A DNA stretch of 64,000 nt from Streptomyces sp. PCS3-D2 (lineage in GTDB: Bacteria > Actinomycetota > Actinomycetes > Streptomycetales > Streptomycetaceae). Every line of letters starts with the position of its first letter. The first letter of the stretch is position 1. The position numbers and the translations under genes are program-made. This document shows, one piece after another, positions 1-10,301 of the stretch. Below the pieces are notes generated by a model that made no database searches, was not told the DNA's origin, and saw only the letters and a program-made list of their open reading frames with translations. The DNA lies in assembly GCF_000612545.2 (NCBI RefSeq), contig NZ_CP097800.1, positions 5,982,501-6,046,500 on the forward strand. The letters run 5' to 3'.

Positions 1-2144
<2,144 letters not shown>

Positions 2145-2254
2145 CCTCAGTTGCTCGCGTCCACTGTGTTAGTTCTGAAGCAACGAACAGTTGCTGGTTT
2201 CTAGAGCTAGAACACATAACTACAGAGTGTGCTTGTTCGCTCGAAACCGATAGG
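2145..2254 (+). other. 23S-5S rRNA internal spacer
   Basis: This 110-base spacer between the two rRNAs is less G+C-rich than the surroundings. It holds a small hairpin (AGCAAC 2179-2184 / GTTGCT 2190-2195) and an adjacent short dyad around CTAGAGCTAG near 2201-2210, as expected for RNase III-type processing structures. No tRNA gene is present in it. Confidence 0.7.
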
Positions 2255-2371
2255 GTTTCGGTGGTCATAGCGTTAGGGAAACGCCCGGTTACATTCCGAA
2301 CCCGGAAGCTAAGCCTTTCAGCGCCGATGGTACTGCAGGGGGGACCCTGTGGGAGAGTAGGACGCCGCCGA
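2255..2371 (+). rRNA. rrf: 5S ribosomal RNA
   Basis: This is a complete 5S rRNA of about 117 bases, beginning GTTTCGGTGGTCATAGCG and ending GTAGGACGCCGCCGAA. The ends can pair with each other, and the conserved loop CCGAACCCGGAAGCTAAGC lies in the middle. It follows the 23S gene by about 110 bases, giving the normal 23S-5S order of a bacterial rrn operon. Confidence 0.96.
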
Positions 2372-2381
2372 ATAATCTTTC

Positions 2382-2428
2382 AAAGGACCCTTGGTCCAGC
2401 GTTCAACGCTGGACCAAGGGTCCTTTTT
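2382..2428 (+). terminator. rRNA operon terminator
   Basis: A perfect 20-bp stem (2382-2401 with 2407-2426) closes on a five-base loop TTCAA and runs into a T-tract. This is a textbook intrinsic terminator directly after the 5S gene. Confidence 0.93.
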
Positions 2429-2514
2429 GTTTTTCGCTTCTTTACGCCGAAGCGCGGCCACGGGTTGGTTGCGCGAGAATGACTAGCGGTACCCCGAAGA
2501 CAGGAGTCACACCC

Positions 2515-4713
2515 ATGTCCAACTCTCCCGACGATCGTCCGGAGCGCGAGCCTCGTCGCAACGACGGCGGTGACAGGGGCGGCTACCGCGGGGGCCGTGA
2601 CGACCGTGGCGGCGACCGTCCCCCGTTCCGTCGTGACGACCGCGGGGGCCGGCCGGCCGGTGGTGGCGGTGGAGGCTTCCGCCGCGACGACCGCGGTGGA
2701 CGTCCCGCCGGTGGCGGCGGTGGCTTCCGGCGCGACGACCGGGGCGGGGACCGTCCGTCCTACCCCCGCCGTGACGACCGTGGCGGGGAACGTGCCTCGT
2801 ATCCGCGTCGTGATGACGACCGTGGTGGCTACCGGGGTGGCCGTGACGACCGGGGTGGGGACCGTCCGTCCTACCCCCGCCGTGACGATCGTGGCGGGGA
2901 ACGTGCCTCGTACCCGCGCCGCGACGACCGCGGTGGCGACCGTCCTTCGTACCCGCGCCGTGACGACCGGGGTGACCGTCCGTCCTACCCGCGTCGTGAT
3001 GACGACCGTGGTGGCTACCGGGGTGGCCGCGACGACCGCGGTGGCGACCGTCCGTCCTACCCCCGCCGTGACGATCGTGGTGGGGAACGTGCCTCGTACC
3101 CGCGCCGCGACGACCGCGGTGGCGACCGTCCTTCGTACCCGCGCCGTGACGACCGGGGTGACCGTCCCTCGTACCCGCGTCGTGATGACGACCGTGGTGG
3201 CTACCGGGGTGGCCGCGACGACCGCGGTGGCGACCGTCCTTCGTACCCGCGCCGTGACGACCGGGGTGACCGTCCGTCCTACCCGCGTCGTGATGACGAC
3301 CGTGGTGGCTACCGGGGTGGCCGCGACGACCGCGGTGGCGACCGTCCTTCGTACCCGCGCCGTGACGACCGGGGCGACCGTCCCTCGTACCCGCGTCGTG
3401 ATGACGACCGTGGCGGCTACCGGGGTGGCCGCGACGACCGCGGTGGCGAGCGTCCCTCGTACCCGCGCCGTGACGACCGGGGCGGGGACCGTGGAGGCTT
3501 CCGTGGTGGGCGTGACGACCGCGGTGGCTACCGGGGCGGCCGCGACGACCGCGGTGGCGACCGTCCCTCGTACCCGCGCCGTGACGACCGGGGTGACCGT
3601 CCGTCCTACCCGCGTCGTGATGACGACCGTGGCGGCTACCGTGGTGGCCGTGACGACCGCGGTGGCGACCGTCCCTCGTACCCGCGCCGTGACGACCGGG
3701 GCGGGGACCGTGGAGGCTTCCGTGGTGGGCGTGACGACCGCGGTGGCTACCGTGGTGGCCGTGACGACCGCGGTGGCGACCGCGGCTACCGTTCGGACCG
3801 CGACCCCGTCAAGCGGCTTCCGATCGACGAGGACGTCACCGGTCTGGAGATCGACGCCGACGTGCGTCAGGAACTGCTGAGCCTGCCCAAGGGCCTGGCG
3901 GAAGAGGTCTCGAAGAACCTGGTCATGGTCGCCCGTCTGATCGACGAGGACCCCGAGCAGGCCTACGCGTACTCGCGCATCGCCCTGCGCCTGGCCTCCC
4001 GTGTCGCCGCCGTCCGCGAGGCGGCCGGCTTCGCCGCGTACGCCACGCAGAAGTACAGCGAGGCCCTGGCGGAGTTCCGTGCCGCCAAGCGCATGACCGG
4101 TTCCGTGGAGCTGTGGCCCGTCATGGCCGACTGCGAGCGCGGTCTCGGCCGTCCCGAGCGGGCCCTGGCCATGGCCGGCGAGCCCGAGGTGCAGAAGCTC
4201 GACAAGGCCGGCCAGGTCGAGATGCGTCTGGTCGCGGCCGGCGCCCGGCGGGACCAGGGGCAGCTCGAAGCCGCCATCGTGACCCTGCAGAGCCCCGAGC
4301 TGGCGTCCAGCGCCGTCCAGCCGTGGACGGCGCGCCTGCGGTACGCCTACGCCGACGCCCTGTTGGCGGCCGGTCGTGAGGACGAGGCCCGTGAGTGGTT
4401 CGGCAAGGCCCTGGAAGCGGACAAGGACGGGTCCACCGACGCTTCCGACCGTCTCGCCGAGCTCGACGGCGTCGAGTTCGTCGACGCCGCGGACCTGTCG
4501 GACGACGAAGAGGACCTGAACGAGGACCTCGCCGAAGGCCACCGGGAAGAGGACGACCAGGACGACGAGGACGACGAGGACGAGGACCCGGCCGAGATCG
4601 CCGCGGCCGAGCGCGCCACCGACGTCACCGAGTACTACGACGAGGACGACGAGGAGTACGAGCCGCTGGAGCAGTCCGGGGCCGACGCCGACGTCCGGGG
4701 CGACAAGGCCTGA
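2515..4713 (+). CDS. RGG/SYPRR-repeat protein with TPR-like helical domain
   Basis: The protein has about 732 residues. Residues ~15-425 are a low-complexity tandem array built from DDRGG, YRGGRDD and RPSYPRR units, very rich in Arg, Gly and Asp. Residues ~440-660 (from VKRLPIDEDVTGLEI) form a helical, Ala/Leu-rich region resembling tetratricopeptide hairpins (EAAGFAAYATQKYSEALAEF). The tail after ~670 is strongly acidic. I chose ATG 2515 because GGAG at 2503-2506 sits eight bases upstream; an ATG at 2479 lacks such a site. RGG-type arrays bind RNA in other proteins, so an RNA- or ribosome-related role is plausible next to an rRNA operon, but this is inference. TPR-like proteins with this tail are conserved in Streptomyces; the array length probably varies between strains. 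Confidence 0.85.
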   Translation: MSNSPDDRPEREPRRNDGGDRGGYRGGRDDRGGDRPPFRRDDRGGRPAGGGGGGFRRDDRGGRPAGGGGGFRRDDRGGDRPSYPRRDDRGGERASYPRRDDDRGGYRGGRDDRGGDRPSYPRRDDRGGERASYPRRDDRGGDRPSYPRRDDRGDRPSYPRRDDDRGGYRGGRDDRGGDRPSYPRRDDRGGERASYPRRDDRGGDRPSYPRRDDRGDRPSYPRRDDDRGGYRGGRDDRGGDRPSYPRRDDRGDRPSYPRRDDDRGGYRGGRDDRGGDRPSYPRRDDRGDRPSYPRRDDDRGGYRGGRDDRGGERPSYPRRDDRGGDRGGFRGGRDDRGGYRGGRDDRGGDRPSYPRRDDRGDRPSYPRRDDDRGGYRGGRDDRGGDRPSYPRRDDRGGDRGGFRGGRDDRGGYRGGRDDRGGDRGYRSDRDPVKRLPIDEDVTGLEIDADVRQELLSLPKGLAEEVSKNLVMVARLIDEDPEQAYAYSRIALRLASRVAAVREAAGFAAYATQKYSEALAEFRAAKRMTGSVELWPVMADCERGLGRPERALAMAGEPEVQKLDKAGQVEMRLVAAGARRDQGQLEAAIVTLQSPELASSAVQPWTARLRYAYADALLAAGREDEAREWFGKALEADKDGSTDASDRLAELDGVEFVDAADLSDDEEDLNEDLAEGHREEDDQDDEDDEDEDPAEIAAAERATDVTEYYDEDDEEYEPLEQSGADADVRGDKA
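2560..3800 (+). repeat. in-frame tandem repeat array encoding RGG/SYPRR units
   Basis: Long, nearly identical units such as GACCGTCCGTCCTACCCGCG and GGTGGCTACCGGGGTGGCCG recur in a nested order. Small units coding DRPSYPRRDDRG and larger ones adding DDDRGGYRGGRDDRGG alternate. Neighbouring copies differ mainly by synonymous C/T changes, which suggests both recent unit duplication and selection on the protein. The array is wholly inside the coding sequence starting at 2515. Confidence 0.95.
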
Positions 4714-4743
4714 GCCACTTCGGCTCCGGCGTAGCGACGCAGA

Positions 4744-4783
4744 GGAGAAGGGCGGTACCCCGAACGGGGTACCGCCCTTCTCC
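4744..4783. terminator. bidirectional terminator between convergent genes
   Basis: A perfect 18-bp inverted repeat (4744-4761 with 4766-4783) with a GAAC loop lies between the repeat protein (plus) and the DUF1015 gene (minus), so it can end both transcripts. There is no U-tract, as is common in Streptomyces. Confidence 0.85.
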
Positions 4784-4802
4784 GTGTCCGGGCGGGCTCG
4801 GC

Positions 4803-6074
4803 TCAGCCCAGTCCGCGCAGGACCAGGCCCGTGGCCGGCTTCGGGCCGAAGGACGTGGACTTGCGGGGCATGGTGACCCCCTGGCGGGCGAGGTCGCGCA
4901 CGACCTCCTCGCGTACGGGATGCAGCAGGACGGCGGTGCCCCCGTGCCGTTCGGCCATGGCCACCGTGGACGCGGCGTCGTGGATGTAGGTGATCTGGTC
5001 GGGGGCGTCCGGGACGTGCCAGAGGGCGTCGAGCAGCGTCGCGTGCAGCACGGTCGCGTCCAGCCGGCGCCAGGCCTCGGGGCGGTCGTGGCGGACCGTG
5101 CGGTCGAGGAGGTCCAGGTCGGGATCGGTGACCAGATGGAAGGTGCCGTCGCCGGCGAGGAGGAAGGCGTTGCCGCGTTCCGCCGCGTCCGAGAGGGCGT
5201 CCAGCGCGAGCGGCAGCGGCCCGTCGACCGGGCGGACCCGGAAGTGGCCGGCGACGGCGGCCAGCGCGTCCGCGACCGGGAGGCGGCGCAGCATCCGGTG
5301 GATGGCGCGGACCTGGAGCGGGTAGCGGGCGGTGTCCACGAGGAGCACGAGGCCGAAGTCCCACGCGGTGGGCGAGCCGTGCTCCTCCTGGAGGCGCAGG
5401 TAGGTCGCCCAACGGTGGTGGCCGTCGGCGATGAGCGCCTGACGGTGGCCGAGATCCGCTGTGACGGTGGCCAGTTCGTCCGGGTCCGTGATGGCCCAGA
5501 GGCGGTGCTGGAAGCCGTCCTCGGTGGTGGTCGACAGCAGGGGCTCGCGCTGGGCGGTCCGTTCGACGACCGCCGCAGCACCCGCCCCGGGGTCGTCGCC
5601 GCGGTAGGTGAGCAGGAGGGGTTCGAGGTTGGCGGAGGTGGCCCGCATCAGGCCCGCCCGGTCGGTGACCACGTCCGGCATGACGTCCTCGTGGGGGAGG
5701 ACGATGCCGGCGTCGGCGGTGGACAGGGCGAGGGCTCCGATGACGCCGCGCTGGAGCAGCCCGGCCCGGCGCTGCTCGTACACGTACAGCGCCGGCTCGG
5801 GGTCGGCGGACAGGACGCCCTGGGCGAGCCAGTCCCGCAGCGTGCGCGCGGCCTGTTCGTTGCGCGCGGCCGGGGTGCCGGCCTGGGGGAGGATCAGGCG
5901 GACGATGTTGTGCGGGTCGGCGGACTCGAGGTGGTCGACTCCGTCGGGGCGCACGACCACGTCGTACGGCGGCGAGGTGACGGCGGCGAGGCTGCCGACA
6001 CGCTCGGGGACATAGCGCAGGCCATGGAACGGGATGAGGCGCAGCCCGTGGTCCGCGGTGCCAGAAGTGGTCAT
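4803..6074 (-). CDS. DUF1015 family protein
   Basis: This 423-residue protein matches the DUF1015 family as I recall it: N-terminal PFHGLRYVP followed by TSPPYDVV, then HNIVRLILPQAG, a central LIADGHHRWATYLR and a C-terminal segment with TYIHDA. The conserved DGHHR motif is the family's best-known mark and suggests a nucleotide or phosphate-binding site, although the biochemical role is not settled. Some members occur near amino-acid or serine metabolism genes; here the neighbours give no such hint. The ATG at 6074 is the natural start and the length is normal for the family. It converges on the repeat-protein gene and is divergent from the HAD gene. Confidence 0.88.
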   Translation of the reverse strand: MTTSGTADHGLRLIPFHGLRYVPERVGSLAAVTSPPYDVVVRPDGVDHLESADPHNIVRLILPQAGTPAARNEQAARTLRDWLAQGVLSADPEPALYVYEQRRAGLLQRGVIGALALSTADAGIVLPHEDVMPDVVTDRAGLMRATSANLEPLLLTYRGDDPGAGAAAVVERTAQREPLLSTTTEDGFQHRLWAITDPDELATVTADLGHRQALIADGHHRWATYLRLQEEHGSPTAWDFGLVLLVDTARYPLQVRAIHRMLRRLPVADALAAVAGHFRVRPVDGPLPLALDALSDAAERGNAFLLAGDGTFHLVTDPDLDLLDRTVRHDRPEAWRRLDATVLHATLLDALWHVPDAPDQITYIHDAASTVAMAERHGGTAVLLHPVREEVVRDLARQGVTMPRKSTSFGPKPATGLVLRGLG

Positions 6075-6161
6075 TGGTGCATGGTAGATCGGGTCTCTCC
6101 ATGCGGGATGATCGGGGCAGTAGGGAATCGGACACGATCGATCTCACAGGGAGCGGCCAGA

Positions 6162-7268
6162 ATGACCCGGCAGATCAGGACCAGTCCCGCGGCGTGCGAC
6201 CAGAGCTTGCACCAGGCGTACGACACCGCTCTCCTGGACCTGGACGGGGTGGTGTACGCGGGCGGGCGGGCCATCGGCCACGCCGTGGAGTCCCTCGCGG
6301 CGGCCCGCGCCGACGGCATGCACCTCGCGTACGTCACGAACAACGCGCTGCGGACCCCCGAGGCCGTCGCGGAGCACCTGGGCGAGCTGGGCATCCCGAC
6401 GGACGCGGCCGAGGTGATCACCTCGGCGCAGGCAGTGGCCCGGCTGATCGCCGAGCAGGTGGAGCCCGGGTCCAAGGTGCTGGTGATCGGCGGGGAGGGG
6501 CTGCGGGTCGCGCTGCGCGAACGCGGCCTGGTGCCGGTCGAGTCCGCCGAGGAGGAGGGGCTGGCGGCGGTCGCACAGGGCTACGGCGGTCCGGACCTGG
6601 CGTGGGGCCGGTTCGCGGAGGCCTCGTACGCGATCAGCCGGGGCGTGCCGTGGTACGCGTCGAACACCGACCTGACGATCCCCGGGGCGCGGGGCATCGC
6701 GCCCGGCAACGGGGCCGCGGTGCAGGTCGTACGGATCGCCACGGGCGCGGAGCCCCAGGTGGCGGGCAAGCCCCTGCCCCCGATGCATCGTGAGACGGTG
6801 CTGCGGACCGGGGCGAAGCGGCCGTTGGTCGTCGGGGACCGGCTGGACACCGACATCGAGGGCGCCTTCAACGGGGAGGTGGACTCGCTGCTGGTGCTGA
6901 CCGGGGTGACCGACGCGGAGCAGCTGCTGCGGGCCGAGCCCCGGCACCGGCCGACGTACGTGGACCGGGACCTGCGCGGGCTGCTGGCCGGACAGCCGGA
7001 GGTGGTGCCGGCCGCGGAGGGATTCCGGTGCGGAGGCTGGACGGCGGTCGCGCTGAACAGCGGTGTGCTCGAACTGCGCGAGCACGACGAGGGTGGCGAC
7101 GGCGACGGGGGCGGCGGGGGAGCGAAGGGTGTGGTGATCGGGGACGGCGGAGCCGGCCGGGACCCGCTGGACGGTCTGCGGGCGCTGTGCGCCGCGGCCT
7201 GGACGGCCGCCGCGGAGGACGTGTGCACGCTCGACGCGGCGAAGGCGCTGGCCAGGCTCGGTCTTTGA
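6162..7268 (+). CDS. HAD-superfamily phosphatase (NagD/PGPase-like)
   Basis: The 368-residue product begins its catalytic domain with the HAD motif DTALLDLDGVVYAGG (nucleophile and acid/base Asp in DLDGVVY), has the motif II Thr in YVTNNALRTP, the conserved Lys near GKPLPPMHRET, and motif III GDRLDTDIEGAFNG. This order and the C2-type cap between motifs place it in the NagD / 4-nitrophenylphosphatase-like group, so it probably dephosphorylates a small phosphorylated metabolite. ATG 6162 is chosen because AGGGAG lies eight bases upstream. A glycine-rich linker and an extra ~60-residue C-terminal segment (GGGGGAKGVV then DPLDGLRALC) follow the HAD core. A longer upstream frame is open but has no coding features. 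Confidence 0.9.
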   Translation: MTRQIRTSPAACDQSLHQAYDTALLDLDGVVYAGGRAIGHAVESLAAARADGMHLAYVTNNALRTPEAVAEHLGELGIPTDAAEVITSAQAVARLIAEQVEPGSKVLVIGGEGLRVALRERGLVPVESAEEEGLAAVAQGYGGPDLAWGRFAEASYAISRGVPWYASNTDLTIPGARGIAPGNGAAVQVVRIATGAEPQVAGKPLPPMHRETVLRTGAKRPLVVGDRLDTDIEGAFNGEVDSLLVLTGVTDAEQLLRAEPRHRPTYVDRDLRGLLAGQPEVVPAAEGFRCGGWTAVALNSGVLELREHDEGGDGDGGGGGAKGVVIGDGGAGRDPLDGLRALCAAAWTAAAEDVCTLDAAKALARLGL

Positions 7269-7292
7269 GGCCTCCGGAAGCCCACTCCGGGT

Positions 7293-7311
7293 GCAGGCTA
7301 GGCTAACCTAA
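7293..7311 (+). promoter_or_regulatory. DmdR-type iron box
   Basis: The 19-bp element ends CTAACCTAA and matches the actinobacterial iron box (TTAGGTTAGGCTAACCTAA) at 16 of 19 positions. It lies immediately upstream of the first transporter start codon, so Fe-bound DmdR (DtxR family) would block transcription when iron is sufficient. Confidence 0.88.
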
Positions 7312-7316
7312 CCTGC

Positions 7317-8375
7317 GTGTTGGTTGAGAGTCCCCCCGAACCCGGGCCGCGCACGGTGCCCCCGCCGGACACCGTCGCCCGCCCTCGCCATGCCGCGCGT
7401 GCCGCGGGCCTGGCCGGCGCCCTCGCGGTGCTCGCCCTGATCTCGGTGCTGAGCATCGCCGTGGGCGCCAGGCAGATGCCCCTGGACGAGGTCTGGCACG
7501 GTCTCTTCCACTACTCGGGGACCACCTCGGACGTGGTGGTGCGGGATCTCCGGGTCCCGCGCACCCTCCTCGGGCTGATGGTCGGCCTCGGCCTCGGCCT
7601 GTCCGGGGCGGTGATGCAGGCGCTGACCCGCAACCCGCTGGCCGAGCCCGGCATCCTCGGCGTCAACGCCGGTGCCGCCGCGGCCGTCGTCTCGGCGATC
7701 AGCTTCTTCGGCGCGAGCTCGCTGAGCGAGTTCGTGTGGTGGGCCTTCCTCGGCGCGGCCGTCGTCTCGGTCGTCGTGTACGTGCTCGGCGGCAGCCGCA
7801 GCGCCACGCCGGTGCGCCTGGCGCTCGCCGGTACGGCGGCCAGCGCCGCCCTCGTCGGCTACATCAACGCGGTGCAGCTGATGGACAGCACGGCGCTGGA
7901 CAAGCTGCGCTTCTGGACGGTGGGCTCGCTGGCGTCGGCCACCATGGACACCGTCCGCCAGGTCGCTCCCTTCCTGCTGGCGGGCGCGGTGCTCGCGCTG
8001 GCGCTCGGCCGGCCGCTCAACGCGATGGCGATGGGTGACGACACGGCCAGGGCGCTCGGCGCGAACCTGACGCGGACCCGGATCGGCGCGATGCTCGCCA
8101 TCACCCTGCTCTGCGGTGCGGCGACCGCCGCCTGCGGGCCCATCGTCTTCATAGGCCTGATGATCCCGCACCTGGTGCGGGTCTTCACCGGACCGGACAT
8201 GCGCTGGGTGCTCGCGTACTCGGCCGTCCTGTCGCCCGTCCTGCTGCTCGCCGCGGACGTCGTCGGCAGGGTCGTCACCCGGCCCGCCGAGCTCCAGGTC
8301 GGCATCGTCACCGCGCTCATCGGCGGGCCCGTCTTCATCCACCTCGTCCGGCGCAAGAGGATGGCCCAGCTGTGA
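7317..8375 (+). CDS. Iron-siderophore ABC transporter permease (FecCD family)
   Basis: The 352-residue protein is a FecCD/BtuC-type inner-membrane permease. It shows the family features RVPRTLLGLMVGLGLGLSG followed by QALTRNPLAEPGILGVNAGA, and a C-terminal PIVFIGLMIPHLVR (the loop that meets the ATPase). About nine to ten hydrophobic segments are visible. The likely start is GTG 7317, only five bases after the iron box, with no Shine-Dalgarno sequence, so translation may be nearly leaderless. It overlaps the next permease by four bases (GTGA), and together they form the heterodimeric pore of an importer for a ferric siderophore. Substrate cannot be told from sequence. Confidence 0.93.
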   Translation: MLVESPPEPGPRTVPPPDTVARPRHAARAAGLAGALAVLALISVLSIAVGARQMPLDEVWHGLFHYSGTTSDVVVRDLRVPRTLLGLMVGLGLGLSGAVMQALTRNPLAEPGILGVNAGAAAAVVSAISFFGASSLSEFVWWAFLGAAVVSVVVYVLGGSRSATPVRLALAGTAASAALVGYINAVQLMDSTALDKLRFWTVGSLASATMDTVRQVAPFLLAGAVLALALGRPLNAMAMGDDTARALGANLTRTRIGAMLAITLLCGAATAACGPIVFIGLMIPHLVRVFTGPDMRWVLAYSAVLSPVLLLAADVVGRVVTRPAELQVGIVTALIGGPVFIHLVRRKRMAQL

Positions 8376-9418
8376 CCGTGACCGCCAAAGCCCGTCCCCT
8401 GCGGCTCCCGGGCGGGATGTCCCTGCGGATCGAGCGGCGCGCCCTGGCCGTCGGCGGCCTGCTCGTCCTCGTCGCCTTCGCCATGTCCGTGCTGCTGATC
8501 GGCACCGGCGACTTCGACATCGCGCCGTGGGACGTGGTACGGACCCTGCTCGGCAACGGCACCCCCGCCGACGACTTCATCGTCAACGAGCTGCGGATGC
8601 CGCGGGTGCTGGTCGCCCTGCTGGTGGGTGCGGCCCTCGGGATGGCCGGAGCCGTCTTCCAGTCGGTGACCCGCAACCCGCTCGGCTCGCCCGACCTGCT
8701 CGGCTTCTCGTACGGGTCCGCGGTCGGCGCCCTCGTCGTCATCATCCTGATGAAGGGCTCGGCGACCGAGGTCGCCGCCGGCGCGCTGCTCGGCGGCCTG
8801 CTGGCCGGCGCGGCCGTCTACCTGCTGGCGTACAAGCGGGGCATCCACGGCTACCGGCTGGTCCTGGTGGGCATCGGCGCCTCCGCCATGCTGGTGGCCG
8901 TCATCCAGTACCTGATCACCAAGGCCCAGCTCGTGGAGGCCTCGCGGGCGATGGTCTGGCTGACCGGTTCGCTGGCCGGCCGGGACTGGGCACAAGTGTG
9001 GCCGCTGCTGGCGACCTGCGCGGTGCTGTTCCCGCTCGTGCTGGGGCAGAGCCGGGCGTTGCGGATGATCGAGATGGGCGACGACGCCGCGTACGCGGTC
9101 GGGGTGCGGGTGGAGCGCACGCGGTTGCTGCTGATGACGGCCGCGATCCTGCTCACCACGGCGGCGAGCGCGGCGGCCGGGCCGATCAGCTTCGTCGCGC
9201 TGGCCGCGCCGCAGCTGGCGCGGCGGCTGACCCGCTCGCCGGGCGCCAACCTGCTGACCGCCTCCCTCATGGGCTCGGTGGTGCTGCTGCTCTCGGACTG
9301 GGCCTCGCAGCGGGCCTTCGGCGCGGACCAGCTGCCGGTGGGTGTGGTGACCGGGCTGGTCGGCGGTGTCTATCTGCTCTGGCTGCTCGTCACCGAGCGC
9401 AGGGCGGGACGTATATGA
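8372..9418 (+). CDS. Iron-siderophore ABC transporter permease, second subunit (FecCD family)
   Basis: This 348-residue paralogue of the preceding permease carries the same FecCD marks: LRMPRVLVALLVGAALGMAG, QSVTRNPLGSPDLLGFSYG and PISFVALAAPQLARRL. It starts at GTG 8372 inside the stop codon of the upstream gene and its own stop overlaps the ATG of the ATPase gene (ATGA at 9415). The three genes are therefore translationally coupled and must be one iron-regulated transcript. It pairs with the upstream permease to form the channel. Confidence 0.93.
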   Translation: MTVTAKARPLRLPGGMSLRIERRALAVGGLLVLVAFAMSVLLIGTGDFDIAPWDVVRTLLGNGTPADDFIVNELRMPRVLVALLVGAALGMAGAVFQSVTRNPLGSPDLLGFSYGSAVGALVVIILMKGSATEVAAGALLGGLLAGAAVYLLAYKRGIHGYRLVLVGIGASAMLVAVIQYLITKAQLVEASRAMVWLTGSLAGRDWAQVWPLLATCAVLFPLVLGQSRALRMIEMGDDAAYAVGVRVERTRLLLMTAAILLTTAASAAAGPISFVALAAPQLARRLTRSPGANLLTASLMGSVVLLLSDWASQRAFGADQLPVGVVTGLVGGVYLLWLLVTERRAGRI

Positions 9419-10269
9419 ACCTCAGGAGTGCGCAAGTGCAGCGGCTGACCGCGGAGAACGTGACCCTCGGCTACGACCGGCGGGTCATCGCCGAGAACCT
9501 GTCGGTGGAGATCCCCGACCACTCCTTCACAGTGATCGTCGGCCCCAACGCCTGCGGCAAGTCCACGCTTCTGCGGGCCCTGTCGCGGATGCTGAAGCCG
9601 TCCCGGGGGCAGGTGCTGCTGGACGGGCAGGCCATCGGGACCCTGCCCGCGAAGCAGGTCGCCAAGACCCTGGGGCTGCTCCCGCAGTCCTCGATCGCGC
9701 CCGACGGCATCACGGTCGCCGACCTGGTCTCGCGCGGCCGCTACCCGCACCAGGGCCTGCTGCGCCAGTGGTCGCCCGAGGACGAGCGGATCGTGAACGG
9801 AGCGATGGCCTCGACCGGGGTCGCCGAGCTCGCCGACCGGGCCGTGGACGAGCTCTCCGGCGGGCAGCGGCAGCGCGTGTGGATTGCGATGGCGCTGGCC
9901 CAGCAGACGCCGCTGCTGCTGCTCGACGAGCCGACGACGTACCTGGACATCCAGCATCAGATCGACGTGCTGGACCTGTGCGCCGACCTGCACGAGACCC
10001 AGGGACGCACCCTCGTCGCGGTCCTGCACGACCTCAACCACGCCGCCCGCTACGCCACGCACCTGATCGCCATGCGGGGCGGGAAGGTCATCGCCGAGGG
10101 GCCGCCGCGCGAGGTGGTGACCGCGGAGCTCGTGGAGCGGGTGTTCGGGCTGCGCTGCCAGGTCATCGACGACCCGGAGACGGGTACGCCGCTGGTCATC
10201 CCGGCGGGGCGGCGCGCGCGGGCGCGGGCGGCCGCCGAGGTCCCGGAGCCGGCGGCGGGCACGGCGTAG
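9415..10269 (+). CDS. Iron-siderophore ABC transporter ATPase (FepC/FhuC type)
   Basis: The 284-residue ATPase has Walker A GPNACGKST, the Q-loop in LLPQSS, the ABC signature LSGGQRQRVWIAMALAQ, Walker B LLLLDEPTTYLD and the switch His in VLHDLNHAARYA. These are typical of the FepC/FhuC subfamily that drives ferric-siderophore uptake. It overlaps the second permease by four bases. No periplasmic (lipoprotein) binding protein gene lies next to it, so the system must borrow a binding protein encoded elsewhere. The gene ends with an Ala/Arg-rich tail of about 20 residues. Confidence 0.94.
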   Translation: MNLRSAQVQRLTAENVTLGYDRRVIAENLSVEIPDHSFTVIVGPNACGKSTLLRALSRMLKPSRGQVLLDGQAIGTLPAKQVAKTLGLLPQSSIAPDGITVADLVSRGRYPHQGLLRQWSPEDERIVNGAMASTGVAELADRAVDELSGGQRQRVWIAMALAQQTPLLLLDEPTTYLDIQHQIDVLDLCADLHETQGRTLVAVLHDLNHAARYATHLIAMRGGKVIAEGPPREVVTAELVERVFGLRCQVIDDPETGTPLVIPAGRRARARAAAEVPEPAAGTA

Positions 10270-10301
10270 GGCCTGTCCGGCGGATCACGGCCGGGTGGGC
10301 A

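Noticed and set aside
2560-3800. Possible CRISPR or satellite array
   Set aside because: The repeats are nested, in frame and without unique spacers of constant length; they encode RGG/SYPRR units.
2380-6147. A 1255-residue frame on the minus strand across the repeat gene and the DUF1015 gene
   Set aside because: It mirrors the plus-strand repeat array and reads as long VTA/TTV runs. The plus-strand frame has a ribosome-binding site and a sensible protein, so this is a compositional shadow.
4395-6161. Extension of the HAD gene far upstream of 6162
   Set aside because: The extra part is antisense to the DUF1015 gene, Arg/Gly-rich, and lacks any motif; a good ribosome-binding site marks ATG 6162.
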